Shown here: piece by piece, positions 57,580-57,690 of the stretch
How positions within the stretch are numbered: position 1 is the first letter of the stretch
Layout: every line of letters begins with the position of its first letter
NCBI GenBank assembly: GCA_024692805.1
Contig: JAILMD010000032.1
Span: 1 to 57,690, forward strand
Length of the DNA: 57,690 nt
From: a bacterium
Lineage (GTDB): Bacteria > Bacillota > Clostridia > Christensenellales > UBA1242
Direction: 5' to 3'
Translations under genes and position numbers: made by a program
The notes under the pieces: generated by a model
Database searches by the model: none
The model's input: only the letters and a program-made list of their open reading frames with translations
Told to the model about the DNA's origin: nothing

Positions 57580-57690
57580 CTAATTATCTTTTTTTGAACC
57601 TTTCATACATTTAGTGCAAAGATAAGCCCTGCTAACTTTGCCATTTTCATCACTAACTTCAACTTTGTGAAGGTTAGCATTCATAACCCT
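57580..57690 (-). CDS. rpmB: Ribosomal protein bL28, 3' part (runs off the window)
   Basis: The minus-strand frame from the window edge reads NANLHKVEVSDENGK, then VSRAYLCTKCMKGSKKDN and TAG. This is the C-terminal 36 residues of large-subunit protein L28. The N-terminus lies beyond 57690. The CTKC pair suggests the zinc-binding (C+) form, but the first cysteine pair is outside the window. It converges with spoVM, a conserved arrangement. Confidence 0.85.
   Translation of the reverse strand, partial: RVMNANLHKVEVSDENGKVSRAYLCTKCMKGSKKDN

Overview
The window is AT-rich chromosomal DNA from an endospore-forming Firmicute-like bacterium, most probably an uncultured member of the Clostridia. Support for this comes from sigK (mother-cell sigma factor), a 27-codon spoVM between rpe and rpmB, a CIRCE-controlled hrcA-grpE-dnaK-dnaJ operon, an RNase J, a class A-like RNase P RNA, and strong Shine-Dalgarno sequences with sigma-A promoters (often with an extended TGn -10). 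No rRNA, tRNA, CRISPR array or insertion sequence was seen, and the species cannot be named from sequence alone.

Region 1 (about 1-16.4 kb) is a phage morphogenesis block in an order like that of P22-type short-tailed phages. It holds a sigma-region-4-like regulator, a convergent SH3/membrane protein, the large terminase, a small-terminase-like protein, portal, scaffold, major capsid, a gp4-like adaptor, a gp10-like propeller/nozzle protein, two large tail or receptor-binding proteins, a coiled-coil protein and a holin, closed by a terminator. No integrase, repressor, replication gene or endolysin is visible, and codon choice resembles the host. It could be a prophage cut by the window edge, a decayed prophage, or a domesticated particle-producing cluster.

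Region 2 (16.4-19.7 kb) is one gene with its own promoter and terminator. It encodes a 1045-residue lipoprotein alternating collagen-like Gly-Thr-Asn tracts with a small repeated domain, followed by an InlB-like repeat and a probable beta-helix.

Region 3 (19.8-32.7 kb) carries a membrane protein, RNase J, the tRNA wobble-uridine pair trmR-trhP, sigK, rnpB, rarA, a small P-loop kinase, helD, a PnuC-like transporter, a membrane-anchored hypothetical protein and a glycerophosphodiesterase.

Region 4 (32.8-44.6 kb) is the conserved lepA / hemW / hrcA-grpE-dnaK-dnaJ / rsmE-mtaB-HIT / rpsU neighbourhood. A secreted protein gene is inserted between lepA and hemW, and GrpE has an unusual cysteine-rich N-terminus.

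Region 5 (44.6-57.7 kb) carries pcrA-ligA, rpoZ, priA, two tandem leucine-rich-repeat paralogs (the first broken by an in-frame TAG), def-fmt-rlmN-rsgA-rpe, spoVM and, convergent, the 3' part of rpmB. Together these cover DNA repair and replication restart, translation initiation and rRNA modification, and ribosome maturation.

The most interesting global signal is a set of five genes (the SH3 protein, hemW, rsmE, pcrA, priA) whose start codon lies exactly six bases after a -10 box and that lack a ribosome binding site, as expected for leaderless mRNAs.
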